Assembly: GCF_011808225.1 (NCBI RefSeq)
Contig: NZ_SOYS01000009.1
Coordinates: forward strand, 124,001-188,000
Origin: Cedecea colo
GTDB lineage: Bacteria > Pseudomonadota > Gammaproteobacteria > Enterobacterales > Enterobacteriaceae
Length of the DNA: 64,000 nt
Reading direction: 5' to 3'
Shown here: piece by piece, positions 49,176-60,349 of the stretch
How positions within the stretch are numbered: position 1 is the stretch's first letter
Layout: the number at the start of each line of letters is the position of its first letter
The notes under the pieces: generated by a model
What the model saw: only the letters and a program-made list of their open reading frames with translations
Told to the model about the DNA's origin: nothing
Database searches by the model: none
Made by a program: the position numbers and the translations under genes

Positions 49176-50390
49176 ATGTCCTGGCACCATTTTAAGCAGC
49201 AGTATCTCATCAAATTCTGGGCGCCGATGCCTGCGGTTATCGCAGCCGGTATCCTTTCAACTTACTATTTCGGTATTACCGGCACCTTCTGGGCCGTGAC
49301 GGGGGAATTTACCCGCTGGGGCGGGCAGCTGTTGCAGCTTATGGGCGTGCATGCCGAAGAGTGGGGTTATTACAAACTCATTCACCTGGACGGCAGCCCG
49401 CTGACGCGTATCGACGGCATGATGATTATCGGCATGTTCGGCGGCTGCTTTGCCGCCGCGCTCTGGGCCAATAACGTTAAGCTGCGCATGCCGCAACACC
49501 GCATCCGTATCATTCAGGCGGTTGCGGGCGGGATTATCGCCGGGTTCGGCGCGCGTCTGGCGATGGGCTGCAACCTGGCGGCGTTTTTCACCGGCATTCC
49601 TCAGTTCTCGCTCCATGCCTGGTTCTTTGCGCTGGCAACGGCGTTGGGTTCATGGTTTGGCGCGCGCTTCACGCTGTTACCGATGTTCCGCATTCCGGTT
49701 AAGCTGCAAAAAGTCTCCGCCGCTTCGCCATTAACGCAAAAGCCCGCGCAGGCAAAACGCCGTTTCCGTATCGGGATGCTGGTATTTATCGGCATGCTGG
49801 GCTGGGCCGCGCTGACCGCCATGAACCAGCCAAAACTCGGGATGGCGATGCTGTTTGGCATAGGTTTTGGCCTGCTGATTGAACGCGCGCAAATCTGCTT
49901 CACCTCGGCTTTTCGCGATATGTGGATAACCGGCCGCACGCACATGGCAAAGGCGATTATTCTTGGCATGGCCGTGAGTGCCATCGGTATCTTCAGTTAC
50001 GTGCAGCTCGGTGTGGAGGCCAAAATCATGTGGGCCGGTCCGAATGCGGTATTGGGCGGCCTGCTGTTCGGCTTTGGCATTGTATTAGCGGGCGGCTGCG
50101 AAACCGGCTGGATGTACCGCGCCGTTGAAGGCCAGGTGCATTACTGGTGGGTTGGGCTGGGAAACGTTATCGGCTCGACTATTCTTGCTTATTACTGGGA
50201 CAGCCTCTCCCCTGCGCTCGCCACCAGCTGGGATAAAATTAACCTGTTAAATACCTTTGGCCCGCTGGGCGGACTGCTGGTCACTTATTTAATGCTGCTG
50301 GCCGCCTTCCTGTTGCTCGTCGGTTGGGAAAAGCGCTTTTTCAGGCGCAAAAGCGTCGCCTCTAACCAGACCATTGAGGAGAATGTATGA
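49176..50390 (+). CDS. yedE: YeeE/YedE-family sulfur/selenium-compound transporter YedE
   Basis: The 404-aa inner-membrane protein has about 10 helices and family motifs with conserved Cys: RLAMGCNLAAFFTGIPQFSL, ERAQICFTSAFRD and LAGGCETGWMYRA. Related TsuA imports thiosulfate; YedE with its partner YedF is thought to handle sulfur or selenium species. The gene overlaps yedF by four bases. Confidence 0.92.
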   Translation: MSWHHFKQQYLIKFWAPMPAVIAAGILSTYYFGITGTFWAVTGEFTRWGGQLLQLMGVHAEEWGYYKLIHLDGSPLTRIDGMMIIGMFGGCFAAALWANNVKLRMPQHRIRIIQAVAGGIIAGFGARLAMGCNLAAFFTGIPQFSLHAWFFALATALGSWFGARFTLLPMFRIPVKLQKVSAASPLTQKPAQAKRRFRIGMLVFIGMLGWAALTAMNQPKLGMAMLFGIGFGLLIERAQICFTSAFRDMWITGRTHMAKAIILGMAVSAIGIFSYVQLGVEAKIMWAGPNAVLGGLLFGFGIVLAGGCETGWMYRAVEGQVHYWWVGLGNVIGSTILAYYWDSLSPALATSWDKINLLNTFGPLGGLLVTYLMLLAAFLLLVGWEKRFFRRKSVASNQTIEENV

Positions 50391-50623
50391 GTCAGAATAT
50401 CGTGCCGGATTTTCGTCTGGATATGGTTGGCGAGCCCTGCCCTTACCCGGCGGTGGCCACGCTTGAAGCCATGCCGCAGCTGAAAAAGGGGCAGATTCTG
50501 GAGGTGGTCAGCGACTGCCCGCAGTCCATCAATAACATTCCGCTCGACGCCCAAAATCACGGCTATACCGTGCTGGACATTCAGCAGGATGGCCCGACGA
50601 TTCGCTATTTAATTCAGCGTTAG
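50387..50623 (+). CDS. yedF: TusA-like sulfur carrier protein YedF
   Basis: A 78-aa TusA/SirA-fold protein with the CPxP motif at residues 18-21 (GEPCPYPAV); Cys18 would carry sulfur or selenium received via YedE. The overlap with yedE indicates coupled synthesis. A GC hairpin with ATTTTG follows. Confidence 0.95.
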   Translation: MSQNIVPDFRLDMVGEPCPYPAVATLEAMPQLKKGQILEVVSDCPQSINNIPLDAQNHGYTVLDIQQDGPTIRYLIQR

Positions 50624-50640
50624 CGGCATCGAGTTTTATA

Positions 50641-50667
50641 CCTGCGGGTTCGCCCCCGCAGGATTTT
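50641..50667 (+). terminator. Possible terminator after yedF
   Basis: CCTGCGGG and CCCGCAGG with a 6-base loop, then ATTTT, 17 nt after the yedF stop. The short T-run makes it weak. Confidence 0.5.
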
Positions 50668-50698
50668 GCGGCGTATAAACCTCAAACCGGGAGCCTTT

Positions 50699-50998
50699 AT
50701 GAACAAGCTGAGCAACGAGCATCTGGAAGCGATCCGCGTCTGGCTCAAACAAGAGGCACATCCACTGCGTGAAACGGCAACCGGCGCGCAGCTTGCTCAA
50801 TGTGACGAAGCTTTGGGTGAATTACTGCTAGCGCGGCAAAAAATCGAAATTTTAGAGAAGCAATTGTCGACGCCTGTCCGGCTCCCGCCCTGCAGTTCAA
50901 GCCCGGTCTGCGAAATCGACGCGGCTTACAGCAACGGCGTGAACGACAGCAAAGAGGCCATACGCCGGGCGGGTTATCCGATTGAAGGCGACGACTGA
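50699..50998 (+). CDS. Hypothetical 99-aa protein between yedF and fliE
   Basis: I do not recognise this protein. It starts MNKLSNEHLEAIRVWLKQEA after GGGAG, is helical with a short coiled-coil-like stretch (LLARQKIEILEKQL), has a Cys-Pro-Ser-rich middle (RLPPCSSSPVC), and ends with YSNGVNDSKEAIRRAGYPIE, which resembles tails of small phage-encoded proteins. No such gene lies here in K-12 as I recall. It is convergent with fliE. Confidence 0.65.
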   Translation: MNKLSNEHLEAIRVWLKQEAHPLRETATGAQLAQCDEALGELLLARQKIEILEKQLSTPVRLPPCSSSPVCEIDAAYSNGVNDSKEAIRRAGYPIEGDD

Positions 50999-51021
50999 AC
51001 TGAGCCAGAGAGCCTGAGCCG

Positions 51022-51333
51022 CTACACCTGCATGTTCATAATGTCCTGATAGGCAGTAACCAGCTTGTTACGCACCTGAATCCCCATCTGCAATGAAACT
51101 GAAGATTTTTGCAGATCGACCATCACATCGTTTAGCGCCACGCCCGGCGTGCCGAGGGCAAATTTTTCTGCCTGAGTACGCGCTGCGTTTTGCGTATCGC
51201 TGATGCGGCCTATCGCCGACTGTAATTCGCCGGCAAAACTCACTTTCGGATCGTTATTCTGCGCCTGATTACCCGCGGAAAGCGCGGTAGCCTGCAGCTG
51301 CTGAATAACCCCTTCAATCCCCTGAATTGCCAT
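51022..51333 (-). CDS. fliE: Flagellar hook-basal body protein FliE
   Basis: FliE joins the MS ring to the proximal rod and is the first substrate of the flagellar type III exporter. The 103-aa protein begins [20 protein letters not shown] and ends [21 protein letters not shown], the conserved rod-type C-terminus. It is a single gene transcribed divergently from fliF. Confidence 0.96.
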   Translation of the reverse strand: MAIQGIEGVIQQLQATALSAGNQAQNNDPKVSFAGELQSAIGRISDTQNAARTQAEKFALGTPGVALNDVMVDLQKSSVSLQMGIQVRNKLVTAYQDIMNMQV

Positions 51334-51562
51334 TTTCCTGCCCCGGTTTTATTGAACGCGGCAAGATTATCATCTTGTCAATAGGATAAAGGCGTTAAAT
51401 AGGCGTAAAAAATAGAGCTAATTCGGCCATCGAAAATTCCTGAAAAGAAAATAATGACTGCGCCATCTATCTGGAACTTTTGTCGTGTTTGTCGACCCGG
51501 GAGCGCGTTTTGTCCACTCTTTATACGAATTATTCTCTCTACGCTAAGCCGCGAGGTGCGGA

Positions 51563-53248
51563 ATGACTGCTGCGGCCCAGGCACAAACATCGCCGAATAA
51601 AGCTCAGGAATGGCTCACCCGTATCCGCGCAAACCCAAAAATCCCTTTAATCATCGCGGGCGCCGCGGCTATCGCTATTATTGTGGCCCTGACTTTATGG
51701 GCTAAACAGCCTGACTATAAAGTGCTGTACAGCAACCTGGCCGATCAGGATGGGGGCGCTATCGTCACCCAACTGACGCAGATGAATATCCCTTACCGCT
51801 ACTCCGATAACGGCAGCGCGATAGAAGTCCCTGCCGATAAAGTTTATGACCTGCGTTTACGTCTTGCACAACTTGGGTTGCCGAAAGGCGGCGCGGTGGG
51901 CTTTGAGCTGCTGGATCAGGAAAAGTTTGGTATCAGCCAGTTCAGCGAGCAGGTGAACTATCAGCGCGCGCTCGAAGGCGAACTTGCGCGCACCATCGAA
52001 ACGCTCGGCCCGGTGAAAAGTGCTCGCGTACACCTCGCCATGCCAAAACCGTCTTTATTTGTCCGTGAACAAAAATCTCCTTCCGCCTCCGTTACGCTGA
52101 GCCTGCAACCCGGACGCGCGCTTGACGAAGGGCAGATCAGCGCCGTTGTGCATATGGTTTCCAGCGCCGTAGCGGGTCTGCCGCCGGGTAACGTTACGCT
52201 TGTGGATCAGGGCGGACATTTACTGACGCAGTCCAACACCGCCGGGCGCGACCTGAACGACGCGCAGCTTAAATATTCTGCCGACGTGGAAAACCGTTAT
52301 CAGCGCCGGATCGAATCCATTCTTGGTCCTATCGTCGGCAACGGCAACGTGCATGCCCAGGTTACCGCGCAGATCGATTTCGCCAATAAAGAACAAACCG
52401 AAGAACAGTATCGTCCGAATAGCGATCCGTCGCAGTCCGCGATTCGTTCACGCCAGTTGAATCAGAGTGAGCAGGTTAACGGCCGCAACCCAGGCGGCGT
52501 GCCGGGCGCGCTGTCTAACCAGCCTGCTCCGCCAAACAACGCGCCGATCGTCACTACTCCGCAGCCGAACCAGACAAACCAGGCTAACGCTGGCCAGACT
52601 CAGACTGCGTCGACCTCCGCGCAGACGGGCTCCAGCAATACCCAGCGCGATGAGACAACCAACTACGAAGTCGACCGCACTATTCGCCATACCAAGCTTA
52701 ACGTGGGCGATATTCAGCGCCTGTCCGTTGCGGTGGTGGTGAACTACCGCCAGTTGGCCGACGGCAAACCGCTGCCGCTGACCAACGATCAGCTCAAGCA
52801 AATCGAAGACCTGACGCGTGAAGCGATGGGTTATTCAGAGAAGCGTGGCGATACGCTCAACGTGGTGAACTCGCCGTTTACCGCAAGCGAAGAAACCGGT
52901 GGCGAACTGCCGTTCTGGCAACAACAATTCTTCTTCGATCTGCTGCTCTCCGCCGGGCGTTGGTTAGTGGTGCTGATTGTCGCCTGGCTGCTGTGGCGTA
53001 AAGCTATCCGCCCACAGCTGCAGCGTAAAACTGAAATTCTGAAAGCCCAGGTTGAAGTCCAACGCCTGCGCGCAGAAGAAGATGAAGCCGTGTCCGTTCG
53101 CCTGAGCAAAGACGAGCAGCAGCAACAGCGTAAAGCTAATCAGCGCCTGAGCGCCGAAGTTATGAGCCAGCGTATCCGCGATATGTCTGATAACGATCCG
53201 CGCGTCGTTGCGCTGGTTATCCGCCAATGGATGAGTAACGAACTATGA
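51563..53248 (+). CDS. fliF: Flagellar MS-ring protein FliF
   Basis: FliF forms the inner-membrane MS and S rings on which the flagellum is built. The 561-aa protein has an N-terminal membrane helix ([20 protein letters not shown]), ring-building motifs, a low-complexity Asn/Gln/Thr-rich stretch (residues about 310-365), a second helix ([16 protein letters not shown]) and a C-terminal FliG-binding tail ([20 protein letters not shown]). First gene of fliFGHIJK; its end overlaps fliG by four bases. Confidence 0.97.
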   Translation: MTAAAQAQTSPNKAQEWLTRIRANPKIPLIIAGAAAIAIIVALTLWAKQPDYKVLYSNLADQDGGAIVTQLTQMNIPYRYSDNGSAIEVPADKVYDLRLRLAQLGLPKGGAVGFELLDQEKFGISQFSEQVNYQRALEGELARTIETLGPVKSARVHLAMPKPSLFVREQKSPSASVTLSLQPGRALDEGQISAVVHMVSSAVAGLPPGNVTLVDQGGHLLTQSNTAGRDLNDAQLKYSADVENRYQRRIESILGPIVGNGNVHAQVTAQIDFANKEQTEEQYRPNSDPSQSAIRSRQLNQSEQVNGRNPGGVPGALSNQPAPPNNAPIVTTPQPNQTNQANAGQTQTASTSAQTGSSNTQRDETTNYEVDRTIRHTKLNVGDIQRLSVAVVVNYRQLADGKPLPLTNDQLKQIEDLTREAMGYSEKRGDTLNVVNSPFTASEETGGELPFWQQQFFFDLLLSAGRWLVVLIVAWLLWRKAIRPQLQRKTEILKAQVEVQRLRAEEDEAVSVRLSKDEQQQQRKANQRLSAEVMSQRIRDMSDNDPRVVALVIRQWMSNEL

Positions 53249-54237
53249 GTATTACCGGCACCGAAAAGAGCGCCATTCTGTTGATGACTATTGGCGAAGA
53301 CCGCGCGGCTGAAGTCTTCAAGCATCTCAGCCCGCGAGAAGTGCAGCACGTGAGTGCGGCCATGGCGAACATCCGCCAGATCTCCAATAAACAGTTGACC
53401 GACGTGCTGGCTGAGTTTGAGCAGGAAGCGGAGCAGTTCGCGGCCCTTAGCATTAACGCCAACGATTATCTGCGTTCGGTGCTGGTCAAAGCGCTGGGCG
53501 AAGAGCGCGCCTCAAGCCTGCTGGAAGATATTCTCGAAACGCGCGAAACCACCTCTGGCATGGAAACGCTCAACTTTATGGAACCGCAGAGCGCGGCGGA
53601 TCTTATTCGCGACGAGCATCCGCAGATCATCGCAACCATACTTGTGCACCTCAAACGCGCGCAGGCAGCCGATATTCTGGCGCTGTTCGACGAACGCCTG
53701 CGCCATGACGTCATGCTGCGTATTGCTACCTTCGGCGGCGTGCAGCCAGCGGCGCTGGCAGAATTGACCGAAGTGCTCAACAACCTGCTCGACGGCCAGA
53801 ACCTCAAGCGCAGCAAAATGGGCGGCGTGAGAACGGCAGCCGAAATCATCAACCTGATGAAAACGCAGCAGGAAGAGGCGGTTATTACCGCGGTTCGCGA
53901 TTTCGACCGCGAGCTGGCACAGAAAATTATCGACGAGATGTTCCTGTTCGAAAACCTTGTCGAAGTGGACGATCGCAGCATCCAGCGCCTGTTGCAGGAA
54001 GTGGAATCCGAGTCGCTGCTGATCGCGCTCAAAGGCGCGGAACAGCCGCTGCGCGAGAAGTTCCTGCGCAATATGTCGCAGCGTGCGGCCGATATTCTGC
54101 GCGACGACCTTTCCAACCGTGGCCCGGTTCGTCTGTCCCAGGTGGAGAACGAACAGAAAGCCATCCTGCTTATTGTTCGTCGCCTGGCCGAAACCGGCGA
54201 GATGGTAATTGGCACCAGCGAGGATACCTATGTCTGA
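53245..54237 (+). CDS. fliG: Flagellar motor switch protein FliG
   Basis: FliG is the rotor protein that receives torque from MotA and links FliF to FliM. The 330-aa protein has three domains; the middle one carries the EHPQ motif ([12 protein letters not shown]) and the C-terminal torque helix contains the charged residues [18 protein letters not shown]. The start overlaps the fliF stop. Confidence 0.98.
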   Translation: MSITGTEKSAILLMTIGEDRAAEVFKHLSPREVQHVSAAMANIRQISNKQLTDVLAEFEQEAEQFAALSINANDYLRSVLVKALGEERASSLLEDILETRETTSGMETLNFMEPQSAADLIRDEHPQIIATILVHLKRAQAADILALFDERLRHDVMLRIATFGGVQPAALAELTEVLNNLLDGQNLKRSKMGGVRTAAEIINLMKTQQEEAVITAVRDFDRELAQKIIDEMFLFENLVEVDDRSIQRLLQEVESESLLIALKGAEQPLREKFLRNMSQRAADILRDDLSNRGPVRLSQVENEQKAILLIVRRLAETGEMVIGTSEDTYV

Positions 54238-54928
54238 GTTGCTGCCCTGGAAAATCTGGATGCCGGACGATCTGGAGCCGGCAGCCAGCCCGGTTTTTGA
54301 AAGCCTGATGCCGCAGGAGATCAACGCCGAAGAGCCTGCTGCAGAAAGCGAGCCGGATTTACAGCAACAGCTGGCGATGATGCAGATGCAGGCGCATGAA
54401 CAGGGTCACCGGGAAGGTTACGCTGCGGGGCATGCCGAAGGCGTTGAAGCAGGCCGCAAGGCTGGCTTTCAGCAAGGGATTGAACAGGGTATCAATGAGG
54501 CTAAACAGCAGCAGCTTCCCGTTCACGCTCGCATGCAGCAGCTTGTCAGCGAGTTTCAGCACACGCTCGATGCGCTCGATAGCGTTATCGCCTCGCGCCT
54601 GATGCAAATGGCGCTGGAGGCGGCGCGCCAGGTCATCGGCCATACGCAGGGCATTGATAACGCCGCGCTGATTAAACAAATCCAGGGGCTGTTGCAGCAG
54701 GAACCTTTATTCAGCGGCAAGCCGCAGCTGCGCGTTCACCCTGACGATCTACAGCGCGTGGAAGATGTGCTGGGCGCGACGTTAAGCCTGCACGGCTGGC
54801 GTTTACGCGGCGATCCGAGCCTGCATCAGGGCGGCTGTAAAGTTTCCGCCGATGAGGGCGACCTGGACGCCAGCGTCGCAACGCGCTGGCAGGAACTTTG
54901 CCGCCTCGCCGCACCGGGAGTTCTGTAA
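54230..54928 (+). CDS. fliH: Flagellar export ATPase regulator FliH
   Basis: FliH holds FliI in an inactive complex and brings it to the FlhA/FliN platform. The 232-aa protein has the N-terminal Trp residues ([11 protein letters not shown]) that bind the C ring, a run of GxxxG repeats ([20 protein letters not shown]) and an ATP-synthase-b/delta-like C-terminus. The ATG at 54230 overlaps the end of fliG and matches relatives ([10 protein letters not shown]). It shares one base with fliI. Confidence 0.95.
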   Translation: MSELLPWKIWMPDDLEPAASPVFESLMPQEINAEEPAAESEPDLQQQLAMMQMQAHEQGHREGYAAGHAEGVEAGRKAGFQQGIEQGINEAKQQQLPVHARMQQLVSEFQHTLDALDSVIASRLMQMALEAARQVIGHTQGIDNAALIKQIQGLLQQEPLFSGKPQLRVHPDDLQRVEDVLGATLSLHGWRLRGDPSLHQGGCKVSADEGDLDASVATRWQELCRLAAPGVL

Positions 54929-56286
54929 TGACCGCCCGGCTAACGCGCTGGCTTAACGCGCTGGATAGTTTTGAAGAGCGCATGGCGAAATTACCCGCCG
55001 TGCGCCGCTACGGCCGCCTGACCCGCGCCACGGGTCTGGTGCTGGAAGCGACCGGTTTACAGCTTCCCCTCGGCGCAACCTGCATCATTGAGCAGCACAG
55101 CCGTGAAGTGGAAGCCGAAGTTGTTGGCTTTAACGGCCAGAAGCTGTTTCTGATGCCGCTTGAAGAAGTGGAAGGCATTTTGCCTGGCGCACGGGTTTAC
55201 GCGCGTTCTTCAGGCGAGGAGGGATTGCACAACGGTAAACAACTGCCGCTCGGCCCGGCCCTGCTTGGCCGCGTGCTTGACGGCAGCGGACGCCCTCTGG
55301 ACAGCCTGCCCGCGCCGGAAACCACCACTTTTGGCACGCTGGGCGCCGCTCCGTTTAACCCGTTACAGCGTACTGCCATCGAGGATGTGCTGGACGTCGG
55401 CGTGCGCCCGATCAACGCGCTGTTAACCGTCGGACGCGGGCAGCGTATGGGCCTTTTCGCGGGCTCCGGCGTTGGTAAAAGCGTGCTGTTGGGCATGATG
55501 GCGCGTTACACCCAGGCCGACGTGATTGTCGTCGGACTGATTGGCGAGCGTGGTCGTGAAGTAAAAGATTTTATCGAGAACATTCTCGGCTCTGAAGGCC
55601 GCGCACGCTCGGTGGTGATTGCCGCGCCTGCGGATGTTTCACCGCTGCTGCGTATGCAGGGCGCAGCCTATGCCACGCGCATCGCCGAAGACTTCCGCGA
55701 CCGTGGCCAGCATGTGCTGTTGATTATGGACTCCCTCACCCGCTATGCCATGGCGCAGCGTGAAATCGCGCTGGCGATCGGTGAACCGCCGGCCACCAAA
55801 GGCTATCCGCCTTCTGTCTTCGCCAAGCTGCCGGCGCTGGTGGAACGTGCCGGTAACGGTATTCATGGCGGTGGGTCGATCACCGCGTTTTATACCGTTC
55901 TGACCGAAGGGGACGATCAGCAGGACCCTATCGCGGATTCAGCGCGCGCCATTCTTGACGGCCACATTGTTCTCTCGCGTCGTCTCGCCGAGGCGGGGCA
56001 TTACCCGGCGATTGATATCGAAGCTTCCATTAGCCGCGCCATGACGTCGCTGATAACCGACCAGCACTATGCGCGGGTACGCAATTTTAAACAGTTGTTA
56101 TCCAGCTTCCAGCGTAACCGCGACCTGGTAAGCGTGGGCGCCTATGCCAAAGGCAGCGATCCGATGCTCGATAAAGCCATTGTGCTCTGGCCGCATCTGG
56201 AAGCCTTTTTGCAGCAGGGGATTTTTGAACGCAGTGGCTGGGAAGACGCCTGCGCGGCGCTGGAACTTATCTTCCCGACGGTTTGA
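54928..56286 (+). CDS. fliI: Flagellum-specific ATPase FliI
   Basis: FliI is the F1-beta-like ATPase of flagellar export. The 452-aa protein has Walker A AGSGVGKS at residues 178-185, Walker [15 protein letters not shown] and the conserved catalytic [12 protein letters not shown]. The ATG sharing one base with the fliH stop is preferred to the in-frame start 30 nt earlier. Confidence 0.97.
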   Translation: MTARLTRWLNALDSFEERMAKLPAVRRYGRLTRATGLVLEATGLQLPLGATCIIEQHSREVEAEVVGFNGQKLFLMPLEEVEGILPGARVYARSSGEEGLHNGKQLPLGPALLGRVLDGSGRPLDSLPAPETTTFGTLGAAPFNPLQRTAIEDVLDVGVRPINALLTVGRGQRMGLFAGSGVGKSVLLGMMARYTQADVIVVGLIGERGREVKDFIENILGSEGRARSVVIAAPADVSPLLRMQGAAYATRIAEDFRDRGQHVLLIMDSLTRYAMAQREIALAIGEPPATKGYPPSVFAKLPALVERAGNGIHGGGSITAFYTVLTEGDDQQDPIADSARAILDGHIVLSRRLAEAGHYPAIDIEASISRAMTSLITDQHYARVRNFKQLLSSFQRNRDLVSVGAYAKGSDPMLDKAIVLWPHLEAFLQQGIFERSGWEDACAALELIFPTV

Positions 56287-56298
56287 TGAGAGGTAACT

Positions 56299-56742
56299 AT
56301 GGGCCAAAGCACAGCACTGGAAACGCTGCACGATCTCGCCGAGAAAGAGGTGGAGAATGCGGCGCTACGTTTAGGCGAAATGCGCAAAGGGTTTCAACAG
56401 GCGGAAGAGCAGCTCAACATGCTGATTAACTATCAGTTTGAGTACAGCACTAACCTGAACAACAGCATGAGCCAGGGGATTGCGAGCACCCGCTGGCAAA
56501 ACTACCAGCAGTTTATCCAGACGCTCGAAAAAGCCATAGATCAGCACCGTCAGCAGCTCAGCGCCTGGACCAATAAGGTCGACCAGGCGCTGAACTTCTG
56601 GCAGGAAAAACAGAAAAGATTGCAGGCCTGGCAAACCCTGCGGGACCGTAAAGCCACCGAAATGCTGCTTGCTGAAAACCGGCTCGATCAGAAACAGATG
56701 GATGAATATGCCCAGCGGGCGACAATGAGGAAAGGCGAATGA
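56299..56742 (+). CDS. fliJ: Flagellar export chaperone FliJ
   Basis: FliJ is the coiled-coil stalk that couples FliI to the export gate FlhA, like the gamma subunit of F1. The 147-aa protein is almost wholly helical with heptads ([40 protein letters not shown]). It overlaps fliK by four bases. Confidence 0.94.
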   Translation: MGQSTALETLHDLAEKEVENAALRLGEMRKGFQQAEEQLNMLINYQFEYSTNLNNSMSQGIASTRWQNYQQFIQTLEKAIDQHRQQLSAWTNKVDQALNFWQEKQKRLQAWQTLRDRKATEMLLAENRLDQKQMDEYAQRATMRKGE

Positions 56743-57959
56743 TCAAACTGCCCCCGTTAAATATAACCGCCGATGCCGACAGCGGCCTGACTACCGCAAC
56801 TGCGGCCACGGGCGAGAAAGGTCTGAGCGACGGTTTCCTGGATTTATTCAGCAAGGCGCTGCCGGGTCTGGTCACTTCTGAAGGCGGCGAAACGCTGTCG
56901 CTAAGCGCCACGCTGAACAAAGCCACCGGCCAGGATCTTAATGCGCAGGACGCCGCCGCGGGCAAAACAACGCTCGCAGACTTGCTCAATAAGCTGGATA
57001 TGGACCAGCCTGAAGCGCTTTCCGCCCTGCTGGCAAACGTGGGTAAAGCCACCGGAGCGGATAAAAGTGGACAGGCCGTTGCAGCGCAAGAAACCACGCA
57101 CGATTTGAGCACCGCTGATATGCAGGCGTTAAGCGCCCTCTTCGCCATGCTGCCACAGCAGAATACCTCGACGCCTGCTACAACGCTAACCTCGACGGTC
57201 AGTAAAGATACAGACGAAGCTTCACCACTGAACGCATTACTGGCGAGCGACGGCGTGCAGCAAAAAAACACGGCTGGCCGCGCCGATGACAGCCTGAGCA
57301 TTACCGGTAAAACCCAGACAACCGCCGCTAAATCCGTTGCGCCTGTGGCAAATCAGGTAGCAGATGACAGCACGCTGCCGGTCATTGCCGTTGATAAAGA
57401 CAGCCGCGACAACGCTATCAGCAATAACACCACGCCGACGGTCAGTACGCCGACCATCAGCAGCGCAACGGTCAGCACGCCGGTGAGCACAAATATCGCC
57501 ACGCCGGTTGCGCCGCAGATTAGCGCCCAGCTGGGAAGCCAGGAATGGCAACAGGCGGTAAGCCAGCACGTGACGCTGTTCACCCGTCAGGGCCAGCAAA
57601 GCGCCGAGCTGCGTCTGCATCCGGAAGACTTAGGCCAAATCCAGATAAGCCTCAAGCTTGACGATAACCAGGCGCAGCTTCAGATGACCTCTCCGCACAG
57701 CCACGTGCGTGCCGCACTGGAAGCGACGCTGCCTGCGTTACGCACCGCCCTTGCGGAAAGCGGTATCCAGCTTGGTCAGAGCAGCATCAGCAGCGAAAGT
57801 TTTGCTCAGCAACAGCAGCAGTCAGGCCAGCAGCAACAGCAATCACAACGCTCCGCGGGCAGCTTCCCTTCTCTGGGCGGCGAGGCTGAATCTCTCGCCG
57901 TTCCTGCCAGCGTGCAGCGCCTTGCTTCGGGTAATAACGCCGTGGACATTTTCGCCTGA
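56739..57959 (+). CDS. fliK: Flagellar hook-length control protein FliK
   Basis: FliK measures hook length during secretion and switches export to filament proteins through FlhB. The 406-aa protein has an N-terminal ruler, a Thr/Ser/Pro-rich hinge (residues about 220-260) and the conserved C-terminal domain ([40 protein letters not shown]), ending with a Gln-rich tail. Last gene of the fliFGHIJK unit. Confidence 0.94.
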   Translation: MIKLPPLNITADADSGLTTATAATGEKGLSDGFLDLFSKALPGLVTSEGGETLSLSATLNKATGQDLNAQDAAAGKTTLADLLNKLDMDQPEALSALLANVGKATGADKSGQAVAAQETTHDLSTADMQALSALFAMLPQQNTSTPATTLTSTVSKDTDEASPLNALLASDGVQQKNTAGRADDSLSITGKTQTTAAKSVAPVANQVADDSTLPVIAVDKDSRDNAISNNTTPTVSTPTISSATVSTPVSTNIATPVAPQISAQLGSQEWQQAVSQHVTLFTRQGQQSAELRLHPEDLGQIQISLKLDDNQAQLQMTSPHSHVRAALEATLPALRTALAESGIQLGQSSISSESFAQQQQQSGQQQQQSQRSAGSFPSLGGEAESLAVPASVQRLASGNNAVDIFA

Positions 57960-58084
57960 TAAGTGCAACAAGGTGTAAACGGCAGAGGTAACCCCAAATA
58001 TCCCGTGTTTTCCAGGCTTTGATCGCCGGGCAACGCGGGATAATCGCCCCATAAAGCAGTACCGATACAGGAACAACGCGTGAT

Positions 58085-58552
58085 ATGACCGACTTAGCTC
58101 AGACCAAAGGCCGCAGGCGCTCCATCTGGATGCCGTTACTGGTCCTGATAACCCTTGCCGCATGCGCTACCGCAGGTTACAGCTACTGGAGAATGCAGCA
58201 ACATCCCGCCAGCGTTCAGGCTGACAAGCCAGTGCCGCCGCCCGCGCCGGTCTTTTTTGCGCTGGATACCTTTACCGTCAATCTTGGCGATGCGGATCGC
58301 GTGCTGTACGTCGGCATCACGCTGCGTCTGAAAGATGACGCGACTCGCCAGCGTCTGAGCGAGTTCCTACCGGAAGTCCGTAGCCGCCTGCTGCTGCTGT
58401 TTTCCCGCCAGGACGCGGCTGCCCTTGCCACCGATGAAGGCAAGCAGAAACTGGTAGAGGCGATTAAAAATACGCTGGCGCCGCCTCTGGTTGCCGGTCA
58501 ACCTCAACAGGTGGTCAGCGACGTGCTGTATACCGCCTTTATTTTGCGGTAG
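58085..58552 (+). CDS. fliL: Flagellar basal body-associated protein FliL
   Basis: FliL rings the stator MotAB and supports torque under load. The 155-aa protein has one N-terminal membrane helix ([20 protein letters not shown]) and a periplasmic stomatin-like domain ([20 protein letters not shown]). It opens the fliLMNOPQR unit; 125 bp separate it from fliK and probably hold its class 2 promoter, which I could not define. Confidence 0.95.
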   Translation: MTDLAQTKGRRRSIWMPLLVLITLAACATAGYSYWRMQQHPASVQADKPVPPPAPVFFALDTFTVNLGDADRVLYVGITLRLKDDATRQRLSEFLPEVRSRLLLLFSRQDAAALATDEGKQKLVEAIKNTLAPPLVAGQPQQVVSDVLYTAFILR

Positions 58553-58555
58553 ATC

Positions 58556-59560
58556 ATGGGCGACAGTATTCTTTCACAGGCTGAAATTGATGCGCTGCTA
58601 AACGGCGACGCCGACAGCAGCGACGAACCGATTGCTGGGGCAGTAAGTGAAACCAACATTCGCCCCTACGATCCTAATACCCAGCGTCGTGTGGTGCGTG
58701 AACGCCTGCAGGCGCTGGAGATTATTAACGAACGTTTTGCTCGTCAGTTCCGTATGGGGCTGTTTAACCTACTGCGTCGTAGCCCGGATATTACCGTTGG
58801 CGCGATCCGCATTCAGCCGTATCACGAGTTTGCGCGTAACCTTCCGGTGCCGACCAACCTCAACCTGATGCATCTGAAACCGCTGCGTGGCACCGGCCTG
58901 TTCGTCTTTTCGCCAAGCCTTGTGTTTATTGCGGTAGATAACCTGTTTGGTGGCGACGGCCGTTTCCCGACGAAAGTTGAAGGCCGTGAATTTACCCATA
59001 CTGAACAGCGTGTCATCAACCGCATGCTGAAGCTGGCGCTGGAGGCTTACAGCGACGCATGGAAGGCCATTTATCCGCTTGACGTGGAATACGTGCGCTC
59101 CGAAATGCAGGTGAAATTTACCAACATCACGACATCGCCAAACGACATCGTGGTGAATACGCCTTTCCATGTGGAAATCGGCAACCTGACCGGTGAATTC
59201 AATATTTGCCTGCCGTTCAGCATGATTGAACCGCTGCGCGAAATGCTGGTGAATCCCCCGCTGGAAAACTCCCGTCAGGAAGATCAAAGCTGGCGCGATA
59301 CGCTGGTGCGTCAGGTGCAGCATTCTGAATTGGAACTGGTGGCGAACTTCGCCGATATCCCGCTCAGGCTGTCACAAATACTAAAACTAAAACCTGGCGA
59401 CGTGCTGCCTGTCGACAAGCCGGATCGCATTCTTGCGCATGTCGATGGTGTACCGGTGTTGACCAGTCAATACGGCACGCTAAACGGCCAGTACGCCTTG
59501 CGCGTCGAACACTTGATCAACCCGATACTGAATTCGCTGAATGAGGAACAGCCCAAATGA
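58556..59560 (+). CDS. fliM: Flagellar motor switch protein FliM
   Basis: FliM is the C-ring protein that binds CheY-P and sets rotation direction. The 334-aa protein has the N-terminal CheY-binding peptide (DSILSQAEIDALLNGD), the CheC-like middle domain with the GGxG-type motif (DNLFGGDGRFPT) and the C-terminal SpoA domain that joins FliN. It overlaps fliN by four bases. Confidence 0.98.
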   Translation: MGDSILSQAEIDALLNGDADSSDEPIAGAVSETNIRPYDPNTQRRVVRERLQALEIINERFARQFRMGLFNLLRRSPDITVGAIRIQPYHEFARNLPVPTNLNLMHLKPLRGTGLFVFSPSLVFIAVDNLFGGDGRFPTKVEGREFTHTEQRVINRMLKLALEAYSDAWKAIYPLDVEYVRSEMQVKFTNITTSPNDIVVNTPFHVEIGNLTGEFNICLPFSMIEPLREMLVNPPLENSRQEDQSWRDTLVRQVQHSELELVANFADIPLRLSQILKLKPGDVLPVDKPDRILAHVDGVPVLTSQYGTLNGQYALRVEHLINPILNSLNEEQPK

Positions 59561-59967
59561 GTGATATTAATCAACCGTCCGACGACAATGCAGGCTCCGT
59601 GGACGATCTGTGGGCTGATGCGTTGAACGAACAAAAAGTCGCCGGCAAAAGCAGCGCGGATAGCGTGTTCCGCGCGCTTGAAGGCAGCGATGTCGTCGGT
59701 TCGATGCAGGACATCGACCTGATTATGGATATCCCGGTCAAGCTGACCGTAGAGCTGGGCCGTACCCGCATGACCATTAAAGAGCTGCTGCGCCTGTCGC
59801 AGGGTTCCGTGGTGGCGCTTGAGGGCCTGGCCGGTGAGCCGCTGGATATCCTGATCAACGGCTATCTGATTGCGCAGGGTGAAGTCGTGGTCGTGGCCGA
59901 TAAATACGGCGTGCGTATCACCGATATCATTACGCCATCGGAACGTATGCGCCGCCTGAGTCGTTAA
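59557..59967 (+). CDS. fliN: Flagellar motor switch protein FliN
   Basis: FliN forms the lower C ring and docks FliH for export. The 136-aa protein has an acidic variable N-terminus and a C-terminal SpoA domain (IPVKLTVELGRTRMTIKELL, GEPLDILINGYLIAQGEVVV). Four bases separate its stop from fliO. Confidence 0.97.
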   Translation: MSDINQPSDDNAGSVDDLWADALNEQKVAGKSSADSVFRALEGSDVVGSMQDIDLIMDIPVKLTVELGRTRMTIKELLRLSQGSVVALEGLAGEPLDILINGYLIAQGEVVVVADKYGVRITDIITPSERMRRLSR

Positions 59968-59971
59968 CAGC

Positions 59972-60349
59972 ATGAAAACCCAGACCACCGTTCAGCAGCA
60001 ACCCGCCGTCAGTTCCGGCTCGCCGTTAGTGCAGGTGAGCGGCGCATTAACGGCAATCATTTTGTTTATTTTGCTGGCGGCCTGGCTGGCTAAACGGTTT
60101 GGTCTGTCCGGCAAAACCGGCAGCACAAAAGGGCTTAAGGTCAGCGCCAGCTGTACCCTTGGCCCGCGCGAACGCGTTGTGATTGTGGATGTGGAAGACG
60201 CCCGCCTGGTGCTGGGCGTTACCGCTACACAAATCACCCATTTACACACTCTCCCACCCGCACCGGCAAGCGTCGATCCCCAGCCTGCTGAACCGGTGGA
60301 TTTTCAGAGCCTGATGAAAAATTTGCTTAAACGTAACGGGAAAGCCTGA
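59972..60349 (+). CDS. fliO: Flagellar export scaffold protein FliO
   Basis: FliO helps assemble the FliP ring of the export gate. The 125-aa protein has one membrane helix ([20 protein letters not shown], residues about 25-44) and a cytoplasmic domain ([20 protein letters not shown]). Its stop overlaps the fliP start by one base. Confidence 0.92.
   Translation: MKTQTTVQQQPAVSSGSPLVQVSGALTAIILFILLAAWLAKRFGLSGKTGSTKGLKVSASCTLGPRERVVIVDVEDARLVLGVTATQITHLHTLPPAPASVDPQPAEPVDFQSLMKNLLKRNGKA

Noticed and set aside
53466-54324. Two long antisense frames within fliG
   Set aside because: Both are reverse-strand shadows, Ser/Arg-rich or His/Gln-rich, of a highly conserved gene.
57800-57850. Gln codon-rich CAG/CAA run at the end of fliK as a repeat of interest
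   Set aside because: Gln-rich tails are usual in FliK and the codons are mixed, so it is not a slippage tract.
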